Of a stretch of DNA of 64,000 bases, positions 38,001-51,406 are shown one piece after another. The stretch is from Phoronis australis (lineage: Eukaryota > Phoronida > Phoronidae), in the NCBI GenBank assembly GCA_002633005.1, contig NMRA01000045.1, forward strand, positions 1,235,552 through 1,299,551, in the 5' to 3' direction. Position 1 is the first letter of the stretch. Each line of letters begins with the position of its first letter. The notes under the pieces were generated by a model. It did no database searches, had not been told where the DNA came from, and saw nothing but the letters and a program-made list of their open reading frames with translations. A program made the translations under genes and the position numbers.

Positions 38001-40567
38001 AAATTTCAAAGCAGCTCTTTTGGCGGAGAAAACTTGGCTATGTGTTCGATTTGGAATGTATTAAACATTCAATGGCCTCTTAAGGTGTCCTTCTATGTGC
38101 AAAAGTTTCTTATGGCATCATGACTTTTTATAATTATGGTTAAATCAGTGTGAGGCACAACTCGCCAAAAAGTTTCCGGCGTATGGTGAACCTAAGGGAT
38201 GGTCTCTACTGCCAGTTGAGATGGTAGTATTCACTGAGGAAGGGAAAATTTTGCCTTCATGCTATGTGGGATACGAAAGTAAAATGTGTGGTTGTGTCTT
38301 GAAGGGTGAGGAGGCAGCAAAGGTATAAAATAGTCTTCGGCTTTGACTGCAATAATCCCGGCCCTGAACAATCTTGTAAAACGAACACGAGTCATTTCTG
38401 CTCTTCTGTTAACTAGCAACTTCCAATTAAATTATTGAATCAAAACTGGAGGTCAGTTTGCAAGTATCTGTTGCATATGTCGGTGGTTTAGTGTTCGACC
38501 ATGCCAGTTTCTTGACGTTGCGTTCAGCGTAATTGCCAAAAAAGTTCCAAACGCTAGCAGAATATTAGAGGACAGCCAAGGTGTTCAGAAGAAGTGTAGG
38601 CATTTACTTTACATGTGAGTTACTCACATTGTAGAAAACTTGGTTTTGTTTGCTTGAGCAGCGTATCGTGAATCTCGTCTGGCTAGTCCAGCAACTTAAG
38701 TTGAGTAATTCATATTCTTAAGTGGTATGGTTCAAAGAATTTTTGGTGCGTTCATGTATCTATGATCCTGAATAAAGTATCGGATATAATATATTGACAT
38801 TGGCAATCAATAGATAATCAACACTGAATGTTTCATAATAAATCGTAACTGTTGTGAAAACAATGCTGCCACTTTCCGTCATTCCGCAGCTAATTTCGTA
38901 AATTTATTGCATGTATTAGCAGATACAGATTCTTCAATAATGTTCTCCCTTTACAAGTTTAATATGTAAATTAGTAGGCAAAAATATTTAAATTGTTTTT
39001 TTTACATGTAATTAGCAAGCTACAGAAAGAGTTTTTGGTTATTTCGCACAGACGAAAAATTTCACTAACTTTTGGTTTATGTTGCTTTGTTTATACCGTT
39101 TTCCCAGTAAGCACGCCGGTCTCATTTTCGAAAATGCACATATAAGTCATTGTTTGAGCTCTCTTATAGGGTGAGCTACATGTGCTTGGAGTAGCGGAAC
39201 TGAGGGGAAAATCGGTGTTAATCAAGCATGTGAGACCCTCCTAATTTTCTGCATCATCAAAAAACAGTGCTGTGGTCACGAAAAATGTTAATGCCACCTG
39301 GAAAAACGAGAGCATGAGTTGCAATATAGTTTCATTCGTTCATTGACTTCTTGGTTCAACTGTAAACATACAAAAATGTAGCTATGAGTCAACTGAACAA
39401 TGCAATAGCCATTTACAAATAAACCTCATTGTTAATAATCAGGGGTTCATATAGGATTCCAAAACTGGGAGTTCATTTAAAAAATGACCAAACATGGGAG
39501 TTCCCTCGAGCATTGGCTTTCCGTCAGTAACACTGTGACCGCGGCGCCATGTAGTGGTGTATCGACCCATGTAATAACATAGTACGATGAAGGGGAAACA
39601 AACGTGTGATTGATGAAACACAGATCATTTGTTTATTCAATAACTTTAGAATGGAAATTTATACATATGTATTTGAAATAATATACGCATAGTATTCAAA
39701 CAAAAGTCAAACTTCTAGTCTATGGTAATGGGAAGAATACTGATTAGACACAGTTGCAACATTCGATAGGTCGGTGTTTACGAGTACAACGTTACGAGTG
39801 CAAAGTTTTGACTATACTACAATAAAACTAACTGCAATGTACTTCATTTACACAATTTTTTGCATAAATCGTGGCTAAGAGGTGTCTAGACTCATTGTTA
39901 TGAACATTGGAGTGTGAGTGAATCAAAATGGCACGTTACACCTGCATTTATGGTCAGTCATGCAGAAAAGGCTCACTTATGTTTGCAAAATATTGAAGAA
40001 TTATAGCATCGCGTGGTTAAATAAGAGACACGGCAGAAGCTGCTCCATCAAAACAAAACCGCCATCAGATGGGGAATATAACCAAAGTATATTTAACATG
40101 TACTGAGTTGGTTGACACTGTATACAAACGCCTCTCTTACAAACCCAGGTGCACCGGGGGATTATTTGATGAGTTTCCCAGTGACCAGTTTGACACTTCA
40201 TGTATTTCGTTTGTTTGATTTCCATCTCTTTCCAATGAGGTTTGGTGACCTCATTTCCATTTGGACGACCTTGGAATTTTGCGACATCACATGTGGGGAG
40301 TTGAAGTTGTGCTAAGCGCGGGACCCTGATTGCATAGGTGAAATTGATCTAGACAACATGTTGACGAATTTTATTGCGTTTTGATTCCTGGTTGAATCGC
40401 GCAAATAATTACTTTTAGCTGGACATAGTGTTAAGGAGTCTCTTTATGCTTAAGGGTACGTTTACATAACAAAGCCCTACTGTCAAACAAATAGTGATAG
40501 GTGTCATATTGAACAATTGTCATGCAGAGTGTCAACCTCATTCTCATTTCATTTTTCAGTAGATACC
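35090..40567 (+). repeat. Upstream part of a segmental duplication (copy 1, ahead of TRIM gene 1)
   Basis: Several stretches match, in the same order, sequence ahead of the second TRIM copy. 35100-35260 ('gtcaccgacaggtggcgct', 'gtttttccactagcta') matches 56080-56280. 37190-37340 ('aatgcatactgcaggttaaa') matches 57830-57985. 40100-40400 matches 58370-58640. The collinearity shows that the TRIM gene and several kilobases of its 5' flank were copied as a DNA block, then diverged by insertions such as the repeat cluster at 36916-38190. Confidence 0.65.
36916..38190. repeat. Cluster of related direct and inverted repeats of about 110 bases
   Basis: A unit of the form 'cataCGCYGGAARCTTTT ... cgaattatgcctcacac ... 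gacaccttaggaggcc' occurs forward at about 36916-37000, 37050-37165 and 37430-37545, and in reverse complement at about 38080-38190. A second phrase, 'gatatcatatcc ... gcgcagtgtaaaaatggcca', occurs near 36975-37020 and 37645-37695. The outer opposed copies could be the ends of one or two nested elements. No coding capacity was seen. Confidence 0.6.
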
Positions 40568-41596
40568 ATGGCTAGCAGTGATGCAGCTTTAGTAGGAATT
40601 CGAGAAGAGCTCACTTGTCCGTTGTGCCTGTTTGTTTTTACTGATCCCAAGACTCTACCTTGCTTACATTCATTTTGTACAAGCTGCATTAGTGATCACA
40701 TTGCTGCTACAGGAAAACATGGAAGATTTGAATGTCCGATATGTAAGACAGACATCATCATACCACCAGGTGGAGTAAGGGGACTGAAGGACAACTTTCA
40801 AATCAATAACATTGCCACGTTACTTCCATCTGAAGAGTGTTCAATGTGCCCTATTCACCCAGATCAAGAGATCACAATGTTCTGTAATGATTGTGAAATG
40901 CCATCATGCACACATTGTATGGTAGACCACAAGGAACATGAAATGGTTCAAACTCATGATATCAACCAACGAAACAACAAAGAAGTTGATCAACTTTTTG
41001 ACAGTGTAACAGCTAAGCTTAATTTTATTGATACTTCTCTTGAACTATTGACTGAACAAAGAGATTTGTGTAACAAGGAGGAACAACGCGTTACTCGTTT
41101 GATTTCTGAACACTTTCAAGAAGCCGAAGCTAGGTTAAGAAAGATGAAGGAGAGTTTGGTGAATGATGCAAAAGCGAAAATGGATGTGTTCCGTGGCCAG
41201 TTAGATGCTGACATAACCAATATGGAAGAAAGGCGTAAAAGGATAAAAGGAGCTGTTAAACATGTCAAAACTTCTCGTGAATTTGCAAGTGTGCATGACA
41301 AGCTTTCTCGACACAAATATTTTGTAAATCGTTTAAGGTTAGTTAATGACCAGTCTATAGAATGCAGCATCAACGAACCAGCTTTTGATGTGCAAACTGA
41401 AGATGTGTCCCTTGGATTAAAAGTAATAGTAAAGTCCAAACACCTGGATCTTAAGCACCCTGAAGATAGAAGTTGGAGCTCAGGCAATATGGAGTTGAGC
41501 ACGTCCGATGATAGTTGTGAAAGCATAGAACATGACACAGCTGGCCAGACATGTCACTTGTCAGATGAAGATGTTCGGTTGTATCAGGTGGTATAA
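40568..41596 (+). CDS. TRIM-family RING/B-box/coiled-coil protein, single coding exon (342 aa)
   Basis: The protein is a probable E3 ubiquitin ligase. The RING finger spans residues 17-59 with a complete C3HC4 set (C17, C20, C32, H34, C37, C40, C56, C59). A B-box type 2 follows at about 94-124 (CPIHPDQ ... C106, C109, C114, C117, H121, H124). A charged coiled coil spans about 135-240 (for example LLTEQRDLCNKEEQRVTRLI). The C-terminal 100 residues match no domain I recognise; NHL, filamin, SPRY and MATH domains are absent, so the protein is a short TRIM. I chose ATG 40568 (ataccATGG, good Kozak context) over an upstream ATG at 40517, because a splice acceptor (tttttcag) ends at 40559 and the second TRIM copy has the same arrangement. 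Confidence 0.85.
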   Translation: MASSDAALVGIREELTCPLCLFVFTDPKTLPCLHSFCTSCISDHIAATGKHGRFECPICKTDIIIPPGGVRGLKDNFQINNIATLLPSEECSMCPIHPDQEITMFCNDCEMPSCTHCMVDHKEHEMVQTHDINQRNNKEVDQLFDSVTAKLNFIDTSLELLTEQRDLCNKEEQRVTRLISEHFQEAEARLRKMKESLVNDAKAKMDVFRGQLDADITNMEERRKRIKGAVKHVKTSREFASVHDKLSRHKYFVNRLRLVNDQSIECSINEPAFDVQTEDVSLGLKVIVKSKHLDLKHPEDRSWSSGNMELSTSDDSCESIEHDTAGQTCHLSDEDVRLYQVV

Positions 41597-43140
41597 AAAC
41601 GTAAAACCTGGTTATATGCAATAGGTCACATGGCCTTAAAGCTGAAATGACTTTGGGGAATGTTAAACATGAAACGGTATATATAATAGATAAGCCAATA
41701 TCTTTCCTTCGGGTATGAGCTATAATACATGTCCATGCACTCATCCAGCCTTAATTTATGGGGCTCTAATCTTTGAGAATGTGGACCTTTTACTAAGATT
41801 CACGGGTACGTTCAGAGCTATGAATTATGAATTCGACGAATTTTGGTAGTTCTTGCCTTTTTAGTGGAGTTTTGTCTCGTCGTCTACTTTTTTCGGAGTT
41901 TTGTTTCTCTGAGGCGGACCTTTTTGCCCACTTCGCCTTTGAGCCCCCCTTTGGGTGCGCGTATGCTGTCATCACTTTTTGTCTTCTGATCAACCTTCGT
42001 CGAAATATTGAGGCTGCTGCTATAAACCTGGCATTCTGTCCAAAAAGTGAACGTTGATTTAGATCACTTACCGCATTAGAATTGATCTCAGTTCGTCCTT
42101 AGTCAGATGAAAAGTGATTTTTTGGCATTGCTCTGCTGTTTTAAGCACTGTTTTAGTTAAGATACTTGGCACAGCTTTGTTTATTAAAGGATCAAATTTC
42201 TTTAGTATGATTTAAGAATGACAGTAGACTATGAGTAATGACATTTAGAAGTAATGTTCCACGTCCGAGGTAGTGTTGTCATGGCTCTTCATTTCTGGAA
42301 ACGTTAGAAAACGAATTGCGCGATTAACCTAGTTGATCGATTCAAGGGTGCTAACACATTTCTGAACGTCTTATCGCGCCTCACTCAGCTTTTTAGTTTT
42401 TGAAACTTTATTCACATCAGAATAACAAATGTCTAAGGAATTTTAGAGAAAAATTGTGATTTCCACGGCACCACACTGTCTCAGTATGAGGCAACTACTC
42501 AACGGATGTGCAGCATTGTGGGTAAATATCGCACTATTAAAGAGGGGGATCTCCTACAATTCTTGGATGTGGCTATTTGTATTTAAAAGAATTAAGAAAT
42601 TTGACTCTTGTTAACAATTCTTCAAAAAGTCTTGTATTTTGATAGCCCCGCATGCTAAATTGGCAAATTAAAAAAATTCTAAAATCGTATTGGAGAACAT
42701 TGCTTTAAGCATAGTATCTGAAAGTTTCATTTGAATCCAGTTAACCGTTTCTCAGATAGGATGTTCCAAAGTTATTCCAAACTGAACATTTTTCCAGTTT
42801 TCCACATAGTTACAACCGATATCATGTAAATTTTTATGAGTCAAGTAAGACGGGATGTGAAATAGACACGATGAGGCAACTGCGGCTGATTTCCAACACA
42901 ACTCTACTTCATCTAACTAAGCGTTGGTTTACGTACTTGAAAGTATGTAATTTCTCTAGTGAATAGTGGAGAGTGCGCCACACTACGCATAAAATTCCTC
43001 TCTGGGTTTATTTTGCTAATGGTATAATCAACTTTACCTGAATGTAATGAAACATTGATCAGACCTTAACCACTTTTAAGTAGTTTCCACTTCTCGGAAG
43101 TTAACAGAAAACAGTGGTGCTCGAGTGCAACTTAAAGTAG
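41597..43140. other. Downstream flank of TRIM gene 1; nothing recognised
   Basis: Only short unconserved frames. No clear AATAAA was identified close to the TRIM stop, so the 3' end of the transcript is not located. Confidence 0.4.
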
Positions 43141-43174
43141 GAAAAGACCTGTTATTTAAACGTTAATGTTACAG

Positions 43175-43354
43175 GAAAGTATGGGTGGTGGTGACAGGAG
43201 GTCTGGCCTGAGAGACTGGTATCCTATGCCTCCTAAGGTCACTGGACTCCCTAATGATAAGTTTGAAGATCTACAGCTCCAGCATGAGGAGAATGAATGG
43301 AAAACAGGAAGCTTGAGAAAGACTGAAGACGACCTGGATGTCCAAAAAACTGAG
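43175..43354 (+). pseudogene. Out-of-order extra copy of an eIF4G exon (pre-MIF4G exon)
   Basis: This 180-base segment is a full copy of exon 15137-15316 with acceptor (tgttacag) and donor (gtattt) kept and the frame open for 60 codons: it starts ESMGGGDRRSG and ends VQKTE. It lies upstream of the copies of exons that precede it in the parent gene, so it cannot be used in normal order. Its downstream intron shares 'tttggctttgg' and 'gatgatgttgcg' with the intron after 62682 but not with the one after 15316, so it is a sister of the 62506-62682 copy. It may be an exon fragment left by a second duplication. Confidence 0.75.
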
Positions 43355-46300
43355 GTATTTAATTTTTGGCTTTGGTACGTTTTGTCTGTTCTGTTGCCTC
43401 TGATGATGTTGCGTGCCCTAGTCCTGGATATTGAAAAAGTTTGGATTTTCCATTGCTTGCGCTATCCACATTTGGGAAACATGCTTTTTATAACAGTTTT
43501 ATGCACTCCCCAGTTTGCTTCTCGTGTACTTTTGGAACTTAAAATAGTTTGAGGGTGCACCAGAATCGATGCACTGAAACAGGCTACTTGGTGCGAGTGC
43601 GACGATAGAAAAATACCTGTCATGGATAAATACAGATTGGCAAATTTTTGCCCGAAAGATTCCCAAGGCACGCGTCATCCGATTTTACACGTAAACTTAT
43701 TTTTCCACAAGTTACCTGTGATGCCACCGCGTACAACCGTACAGCATTGCCCGTTAAAACAACAGCAGTCAAGTATGACATCCACAATTGTTTTTAGGAG
43801 AGCGAGAAAATCCTCTGTGATGACTATTGTATGCGCTCTGTGATAGCATAGCTCTCTTACCAGGTTGGTACTCATGTCCACTGTTTTTCTTGCAGTATCG
43901 TCAAGTTCTGCCCTCAACGTCTCCCCATGACATGAATAAACAGCCAATGCATCAGAACTTGGGGCCTCCTCAGAATAACCCGCAGGCCATGAATCAGATG
44001 TACTTTCAACAAGGCCGACCTGCTGTAAGTCTTGACAGCTTTCACTTTTGATCAACAACTTTTCACACGTGTGTAATATGATTTGATCATTGAACCTCAC
44101 TTTTTATCTGGCTACGTGTGTGTGGGGGGAGGGTGCATTTAATTTCCGCCAGTGTCCAGGTGGCTGCAGTGCTTTTGCTCGGCCAGGTCCACCCGCCGGC
44201 TAAGACGTCTGATTGGTTCTCGATAACTACTTCCGACTTGAAAGCTATTCAGCCTCCCGTTCACTAACGCTAGGACCTCGCTAAAAAGCAAGACTTCGCG
44301 AGATTACGTGAGATATTGCCGTGCATTTTAAATGAGAACACACGCCAGATGTCTAGCAGAGTAAGTAAAGCCCAGCCAACGTCCTCTCGATATCTTAAAA
44401 AAACGTCTGGCTGAAAGGACCTTTCCCCTCCATCGTCCAATCAGAACGCAAACAGTATGCCACACAATTGCTTTGTTTCTAACCTTCACAAGCGGCGCCA
44501 TTTTTAGCATTAGCCTGGTAAGAATCGTGTGGCAGCTACCCGTGGGCGCCAGCAAAAGGAGGTGCAACATGAGAACACCGGGACATTACTAACTGTAACA
44601 CGAGTAAACGACTATTTTTGTGAGGGGTGGAAAGTAACGAAAGATCACTACAAGCGTCCTTTTATGAAAACCTAGTTCTGCACTTGTACATTAATATAGA
44701 TGGCCTAATGCATTTTGTTGTATCCTTAGGCCTAGTGCATGGGAGTATCCCCGGGTGTTTAATTTTCTTAGAAAGAAAACTAATTACAACGACAGTTGGA
44801 CTTCTAAAGGGACAATAATCTTACCAGTGTTTACTAACACTTACCCAAAAGTGCATAAACAAAACGAATCTAAAATCTTTTCCCCAGCAATTTGCATGCG
44901 TATTCCATGCGGCTTTTCTGACTTGCGCATCGATCGCCTAGCACTTGTCCTTCACATTTACTTCATCTTCAGTCACCACCATAAATTTTGATGTCGTAGA
45001 TGTCACATTGCTAATATTAATCTAAGGCCTTTCTCTTTACTCAATCCCCAAGATTATCTTCTTTTGGAAGATATATGACAGAAAAGTTGTCCGGAATTTT
45101 CTCCAGAAATTATCCGTGTCAACTTCGTTAACAGACGCTATTTTAATAACTAAATATAGATGTCGCTACCCGTCCGATCTCGGAAAAGTCCATTACGGTG
45201 AAATCATATAAAGTATCACAGGGAGGCGAATTCCAAACCAGGCTCACATGTATATAATGTGGTTGTGCCAGTGACAATAGACAGTTTCGACTACCTTAGC
45301 TCCAAATCATAATATTCAACAAGAAATTTCTTGCTGAAGATGTTTCCTTATGATATCTGGAAGCGATTGGCGCCTGTTGAATCTGTACACTTCAGGATTT
45401 TTTTATTATTCACATACTGCGGGTTTTATGCCAAATTAACTCGCACAACACAAGGCATTTTTGTTAAAAGAGCGGTCTTCTTCGTATATCGCTCGGTTCG
45501 TGAATACTAGGCATTTTAAAGCAAAATCGTGTTTAAGACGTGACGTAAAATTTTAGTTTCTAAAAAGTTTTAGTAAAGTCAGTTGGTGAGTTATTTTGCG
45601 ATGAATGTACCTTTCTTGCACATGAGAATTTGAAAAAAACGTTGTCATGTGACGATAATAAAGACACAATAGTTAGAAGCATACTTTTAGAATCCTCGAT
45701 CGTTCTCCTTTCACAAAAACATATACTTTTAATGGTTGACAAAGCATGTGTTCGATATTTGACTTACAATTGAGATCGTTTATTAAGCTCATAGAATACG
45801 AATTTCGAACGAATTGATTGTTCTCTATAGAACTTGATCCTGACGTATATTGTTGGGAGTGAACCAGCACCACCATTTCTTTGAAGGGTTTCGGCAAATC
45901 TACCACCCCTAGTGGTAATTTAATTTGTGCAGGTGACCAGGACCTCCAGGAATCTGTTGTAATGCTGTTTCTGATCGTAAATCCCAACTCCGCTTACAGG
46001 TCTGCAGTAAACAGCCCAGGCCACCAGCCACCCGCCAGCACAGGCCCGCAATGAACATGAATAACCAGGTCAGTCAGCAGCAGTACCAAACAATGCAGGT
46101 CTCCTGGCCGCCGGGTAATCAGAACTACATGGCTCAGCCGCAGCCGCAAACCTATATGATGGTAGGTATCTCGCTATTCACGCGACTTTCTGTTGATAAC
46201 AGTGCCATTGACGTGGGTGTATTAATGACCATTCCATGCAACTGGATTGTCGTTTCAACGAACCTATCAAAAATTCAATTTTCGTCTCTGCATCTGCTTA

Positions 46301-46722
46301 TGAATGGACAATTTTAGCTGGGAAATGCCGAGAGAAATCGATGTCATATAGACCACCAAACGCAAAAAAAACAAAGTCAAATTTTGCTCTCCCGACTAAC
46401 TACAACAGTGCTAACATAAAAGAGTACTTGGTTTATAAAGGATTTGACCTTGTTAGTAAATGCTCAAATATAAGATTAAATATTCTTATGTAAAAATAGT
46501 TCTTGTTATGCTATTATCTTTATGGTGGCTATTTGCATTACCTTTAGAAGTAACTATGAAACGGGATTTACAGAATGTGTTATTTTATCCAGAGGGTGGA
46601 CATGCTTGAATGTAGCAAGTTTTGTAGTCGTCCCTCACTCTTTGACATATGTTTTGTGTTAATGTTTGTGTCTTCTGTTGATAGGTTTTCCAAAGACCAG
46701 CATTGATGAAGTAGCTTGTTAA

Positions 46723-46749
46723 GTTTAGTACATTTCCAATGTACTAAAC
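46723..46749. repeat. Perfect hairpin in intron of the duplicate
   Basis: Twelve-base arms GTTTAGTACATT and AATGTACTAAAC flank a three-base loop TCC. The parent intron at 7328-8304 lacks it. No terminator-like or RNA-gene context is visible. Confidence 0.8.
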
Positions 46750-49700
46750 TATAGCATTGTGTTCTGATATATTTGGATACCTTAATCCAAAAAATCTAAC
46801 GTCTTGCAAGGTTCACCGTCTTGTCATAGCGTCTATTGCCATCCATTGCGTCCAAGTGTTTTCTGTTTCAGTATAACCCTGGGCAGGCCATGAACGTGCA
46901 ACAGTCACAGTATGTTAGTCAGCCACAGAACTATTCCATGGCCACCACACCGCCTTACTATAACGCCCCGCAGCCTCGAGGTAACACTATTTGAGCTACT
47001 GAGTTATGTAAACAAGGTTCCTGTGAGCACAGTAGGTTGAAACTGTCCTTTGCACGCTAATCACTCGTGTTTTAAAAATGCAACTTAGGAATATTAGTAA
47101 CTCATAGTTACTAGTATTCTCAACAAGGTTCCCGTTAACAGAATTGATTTAAAATTTCCTTTGTGAGTCACCATGATTTAAAAATGCTACCTATGGAATG
47201 GTATCAATACTATTAGTATTTAAAAAACAAGTTTTATCAGCTGTGTCATCGACCCTTGGCGAACAACACTGCATGGTGTAGGTTATGTGCTCTCACGAGG
47301 CGCATCATTACGACAAAGATCATTTTCCCACATTCCTGGTTTACACTTTCGTAGTTAGTGTCATTTAAGGTAACTTGGGTATACCAAAGACTGTGCTCTG
47401 GCGTAAATCAAAGTCCAATTTTGTTTCTTGTCACCCAACCAACAGTAATGAAGCCAACCGACTCAAAAACATTTTTAATGAACAATTATTTCAATTTCAC
47501 AAATTGAAGCATTAAGTACTAGTCCACGAGAACACCAACCATGAGCGGCAAGGTGGGGGTCAGCCGATTTTCACCAAATTTGGCACATATGTAGTCCTAT
47601 GGGATCTATAAACAGCGGTGAAATATTTCCTCAAAATATTGTGTTTTTCTAAAGTTATAGGTTCAAACACATTTTACGGTTTCGCAGCCATGTTTTCACG
47701 GTATAAAAACTGTCCAGTTTTAACTGTTCATATTTTTCCTTGAATGAAAGCTATTGATTTATTATTCACTTGGCATTGTTTAGTGGTGCCTATAGATTGT
47801 TACACAGATGTCTTGAAACACGATTCCGATTTACCGCCCTCATTTAGTAGTTTTACTACACTGCCCCCCGTTATGCCATTTTGAGGTTGTGTTCAGTACA
47901 CTGCTGTACCAAATCTGCCCCCACTGCTATGAGAATGAAACTTAGCCAAAATGTTGACAAAACATGTTACTTTCATTGCATAAAATAAAAACTTTGTCAG
48001 CCAGTTTATTAGTTATACATTTTGGCACCTCAAATGTACTAAAATGAGAAATTGTCATATATCTGAGATCGATGCGTGAGCACCGTAAAATCCGATTGTC
48101 CTTCATATTTTTCGATATTTTGCAACAAGTTAGTTCCTCCTGAATGTTTTGAACGTTTTACTACTGATCACTTTGGGCTATAGTACCCCTAAATACCACA
48201 CATGGCTCCATTTTGTAAAAAGCCGATTATGTCCTCCGCAGTGAACAGGGTTAGACATGAACTCGACAAATGTAGGTTATTTTGATTTACAGTTGTTTTA
48301 CTTTGCAATTTCCTCATGGGTATTTCTTCACACATATTCAAGTCAGATTTTCTGTTGATCAAATGTTCATGCAATGCATTGTAATATCAAATGAATGATA
48401 AGTTTGGTGGCATGACCGCAGTTTTTCCCACGACTTAAAACAAAAGACCGCAGAAATTTTCCTGACGAAATACCGGGTTTGCAGTTCTCTAAAAACATTC
48501 GAATGACAAGACAAACTCCACCACTGTCTGTGGCAACTCGTCGCATGTTTTTCGCCCATCGGTCCTATCATTGTTTTCCATTGTTGTGTCACTGTTGGAT
48601 ATAACAACACAGGTCGCATGGATATAGAACCTTGCGTACATCAGACCGTTGCCGATAAGTGCTCGTCATTATATCTTTATTATAACAATGAAGATGCTAA
48701 TCTATTGTTCTCTATGCGACCAGGTTTCCCGTGGATGACCACAGAAGAGGAATCCCAAAGTATCCACAAACAATGACCACGCACCTTAGTAACTATTACC
48801 GCGCACACGAATCCTTTCCGTGGAACCTAAACACCAAATTTTTATATCCGTGTATTGTGTTGTATTGCTCATGGTACGGGTTCAGACTCTGTTGTATTAA
48901 GATTCCAATCCCCAACCCAATCTGTAGTTTGAGTAAAATTTCAAGACAATGCAGGTTTATGGATTTATTCTCCTTAAAATGAAGAGTAAAAATCAAATTC
49001 TGCACAGGTTTTTTAAAAGTAATCACTTATTGGAAGATCACACATCTAAAAAATAAAACAATGTTTGACAATTTTATTCATTATCTTATTTGAAAATTGC
49101 CTACCTCACAGACAACTCATCTAAGTTGAAAATATTCCTTGTGAAAAAATATAAAATACCAACCAGAGACTTGTGTACTACAAAATATGTTTTCGTAATA
49201 CAATGCAAAGATAACTGTACAGTCAAAAGTGCAAATGTTATGACTCTAATAAAAAATTGCCTTCTAGATCTTTTCAACACTCTAATTGCTACAGGACAGA
49301 GTCAACCACACAAAGCTCATAAAGTCAGGGAATTACATTTAAGGTGATGTAGTCTCACTGCGAAAAAGTGATTTCGCAATATCGCTGACAACACTGGAAA
49401 TCTCTTCTTCACAAACTTGAGGTAGCTGTATTTACCACATCAATGTTCTTATCAAAACTAACCACCACAAAATGAAAAATTGGCTTGTCGGTTCCAATTA
49501 GGCAGCATTTTACAATGAAATGGTCATGAAAAAATACTTTTGCAACATGGTTTGCATTACAATTGCCCTACGATTACAGTTGTACATACATACTAGACCA
49601 GTAACAAAATTACCCATGGGAACCATAAAATGGTCAATTCGCCAAAAAAACAAGGAGCCACCAGAGCTAATGTGCCAATACTTTTCAGTACTGCAACAAA

Positions 49701-50621
49701 AAATCATTTGAAGTGGACATAAACTCGCCTAAAATCACATAAAACAACTTTTGATTTAGACATTTTACCATCACGAAATAGGTATTACTTCCAGGTCACT
49801 TTTGAGCAATTTCAGAACTTTGAAAGATCTGGCAATATGCAATTGCTAGAGACCAGACTAATAGTGTGTGATTTTATACACACAGCATGGTCTCAAGGAA
49901 TAGCAAACTGTCAATTCGCTATAATTCCAGAAATCACTTCCCATCTGGATAAGGAACAAACTGAGCAAATTTTATAGAGGTAAATGGTCTAAATCAAAAC
50001 TTATTACCTCCTGGACAGAATATGGGTTTACAACCCAGGCAGAAAGATAAGTTAACAAAACCAGCCTAACTGCAACAGGGTCTCAAATTTCAGTAATATA
50101 TACCCATTTACAAACAAAAATCTATAATGGTAAATAAAATGCGGAAACATAAATTCAGATCAATTACGCATCTTCAAGGAAAATGAATAGTACAGTGGTC
50201 AGAAATCATCTAAATGTGATGGCGACACTGAGAAATCCTGTCAGACCAAAAAATCCAGTGGTTAAAAAAAATGAACAATGTACCATTACCATGTGGCCCA
50301 GGATCATAATCCGTGCCTGGACAAAAATTCAGTCTTAGACTAGGTAAATTTTAGATTTGTGCTGTTCACACAAGCAGTTCTGGTGCAAACAAAGCTTGCG
50401 ACAACACACAAGCCTACTTCCCTACACAGCTGTGCTGATACAATAATGCCCCCACTGGATTTAGCAGATCAGCCAGAGTATTTACAGGTCCAGCCACTGT
50501 ACTGTTTCCTCCCTTTGAATTTTTACAATGCTACATCCTTGACAATCGCAGATTGCCTCTTTCAATGCATACTCCACTTCCTCTGTCCCAGTTTCCCCAC
50601 ATTTGCTGAGAGTGGCCTATC

Positions 50622-50888
50622 TCAACAAATTACTTTGGACCTGTTGTGGTATAAGCCAGTAATCTTTGGCAAATACTTTTTCCCCAACTCGTTCCTCAAG
50701 CTACAAATTCTCTTTGACATATCTTCTGGGAGTAGACTTTTCGGCCTCTCTCTAGCCCCCTCACTTAGTTGTCCAGAAGGGTACCTTCTTGCTGGTTGTG
50801 AACTTTTCCATACCCAACCTTTACTAATAATCGGCAAGTCTCCAACTTCAGCAGAAGCCACTTCTTCAGCATAAGCCTTTCCTGATTC
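50622..50888 (-). CDS. Exon-like open segment inside the five-kb element, unknown function
   Basis: On the minus strand an acceptor-like site (tacaattttag) ends at 50889, and 88 open codons follow before a stop at 50622-50624. The composition is protein-like, rich in Lys, Arg, Glu and Ser, with GWVWKSSQPARRYPSGQ and later ERPKSLLPEDMSKRI. It loosely resembles a 'GWALK...RFS...' segment that I recall from repeat-associated invertebrate proteins, but the match is weak. It may be a remnant of the element's own protein. The opposite-strand 171-codon frame over the same bases looks like its shadow. Confidence 0.25.
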   Translation of the reverse strand, partial: ESGKAYAEEVASAEVGDLPIISKGWVWKSSQPARRYPSGQLSEGARERPKSLLPEDMSKRICSLRNELGKKYLPKITGLYHNRSKVIC

Positions 50889-51406
50889 CTAAAATTGTAT
50901 TAATGAAAAATTAAACATATTAAATTTAATGTGGCCATTTCGGCTCACAAAATATGAATACCAAGCTAAAGTGAAGGCACCAATATTTTTGACGGCTTTA
51001 GCATGTTTAATTAACTTCATAATCGCAGAAAATCATTGGTAGACAAAACATACTCCCTAGTCTCTAAAAGTAGTTCATGGGCAGAAGTCATGTTACACAT
51101 TTGGTGGTTGTTATGAAAAGTTATGATGACTACCTATTTTCTATGCCAATGTATACATGTAGTTGCATAAACATCAACACATTTGAATAAGATATGATTA
51201 AGCAATAAGGCCCAAGTTATAAGCAATCACGGTGTGTCAATAAAAGTATTTTTGCATGAATGACGTGCTTCTAAAAATATTCCTCAGGGTCAGACCCTGG
51301 AGTTTAGTGATTCCTACCTGAGCTCACACGAAGCAGGACGTTGAACCTTGACTTAACGTCTTTGGTCATTTTTCAGACCTCTATCAGGCTCTATCAGATT
51401 TCTCCT

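Noticed and set aside
41116-41538. 140-codon minus-strand frame
   Set aside because: Antisense shadow of the TRIM coiled-coil exon; no domain seen.
50359-50874. 171-codon plus-strand frame
   Set aside because: No recognisable domain, and it overlaps a minus-strand segment with better exon features; probably a shadow.
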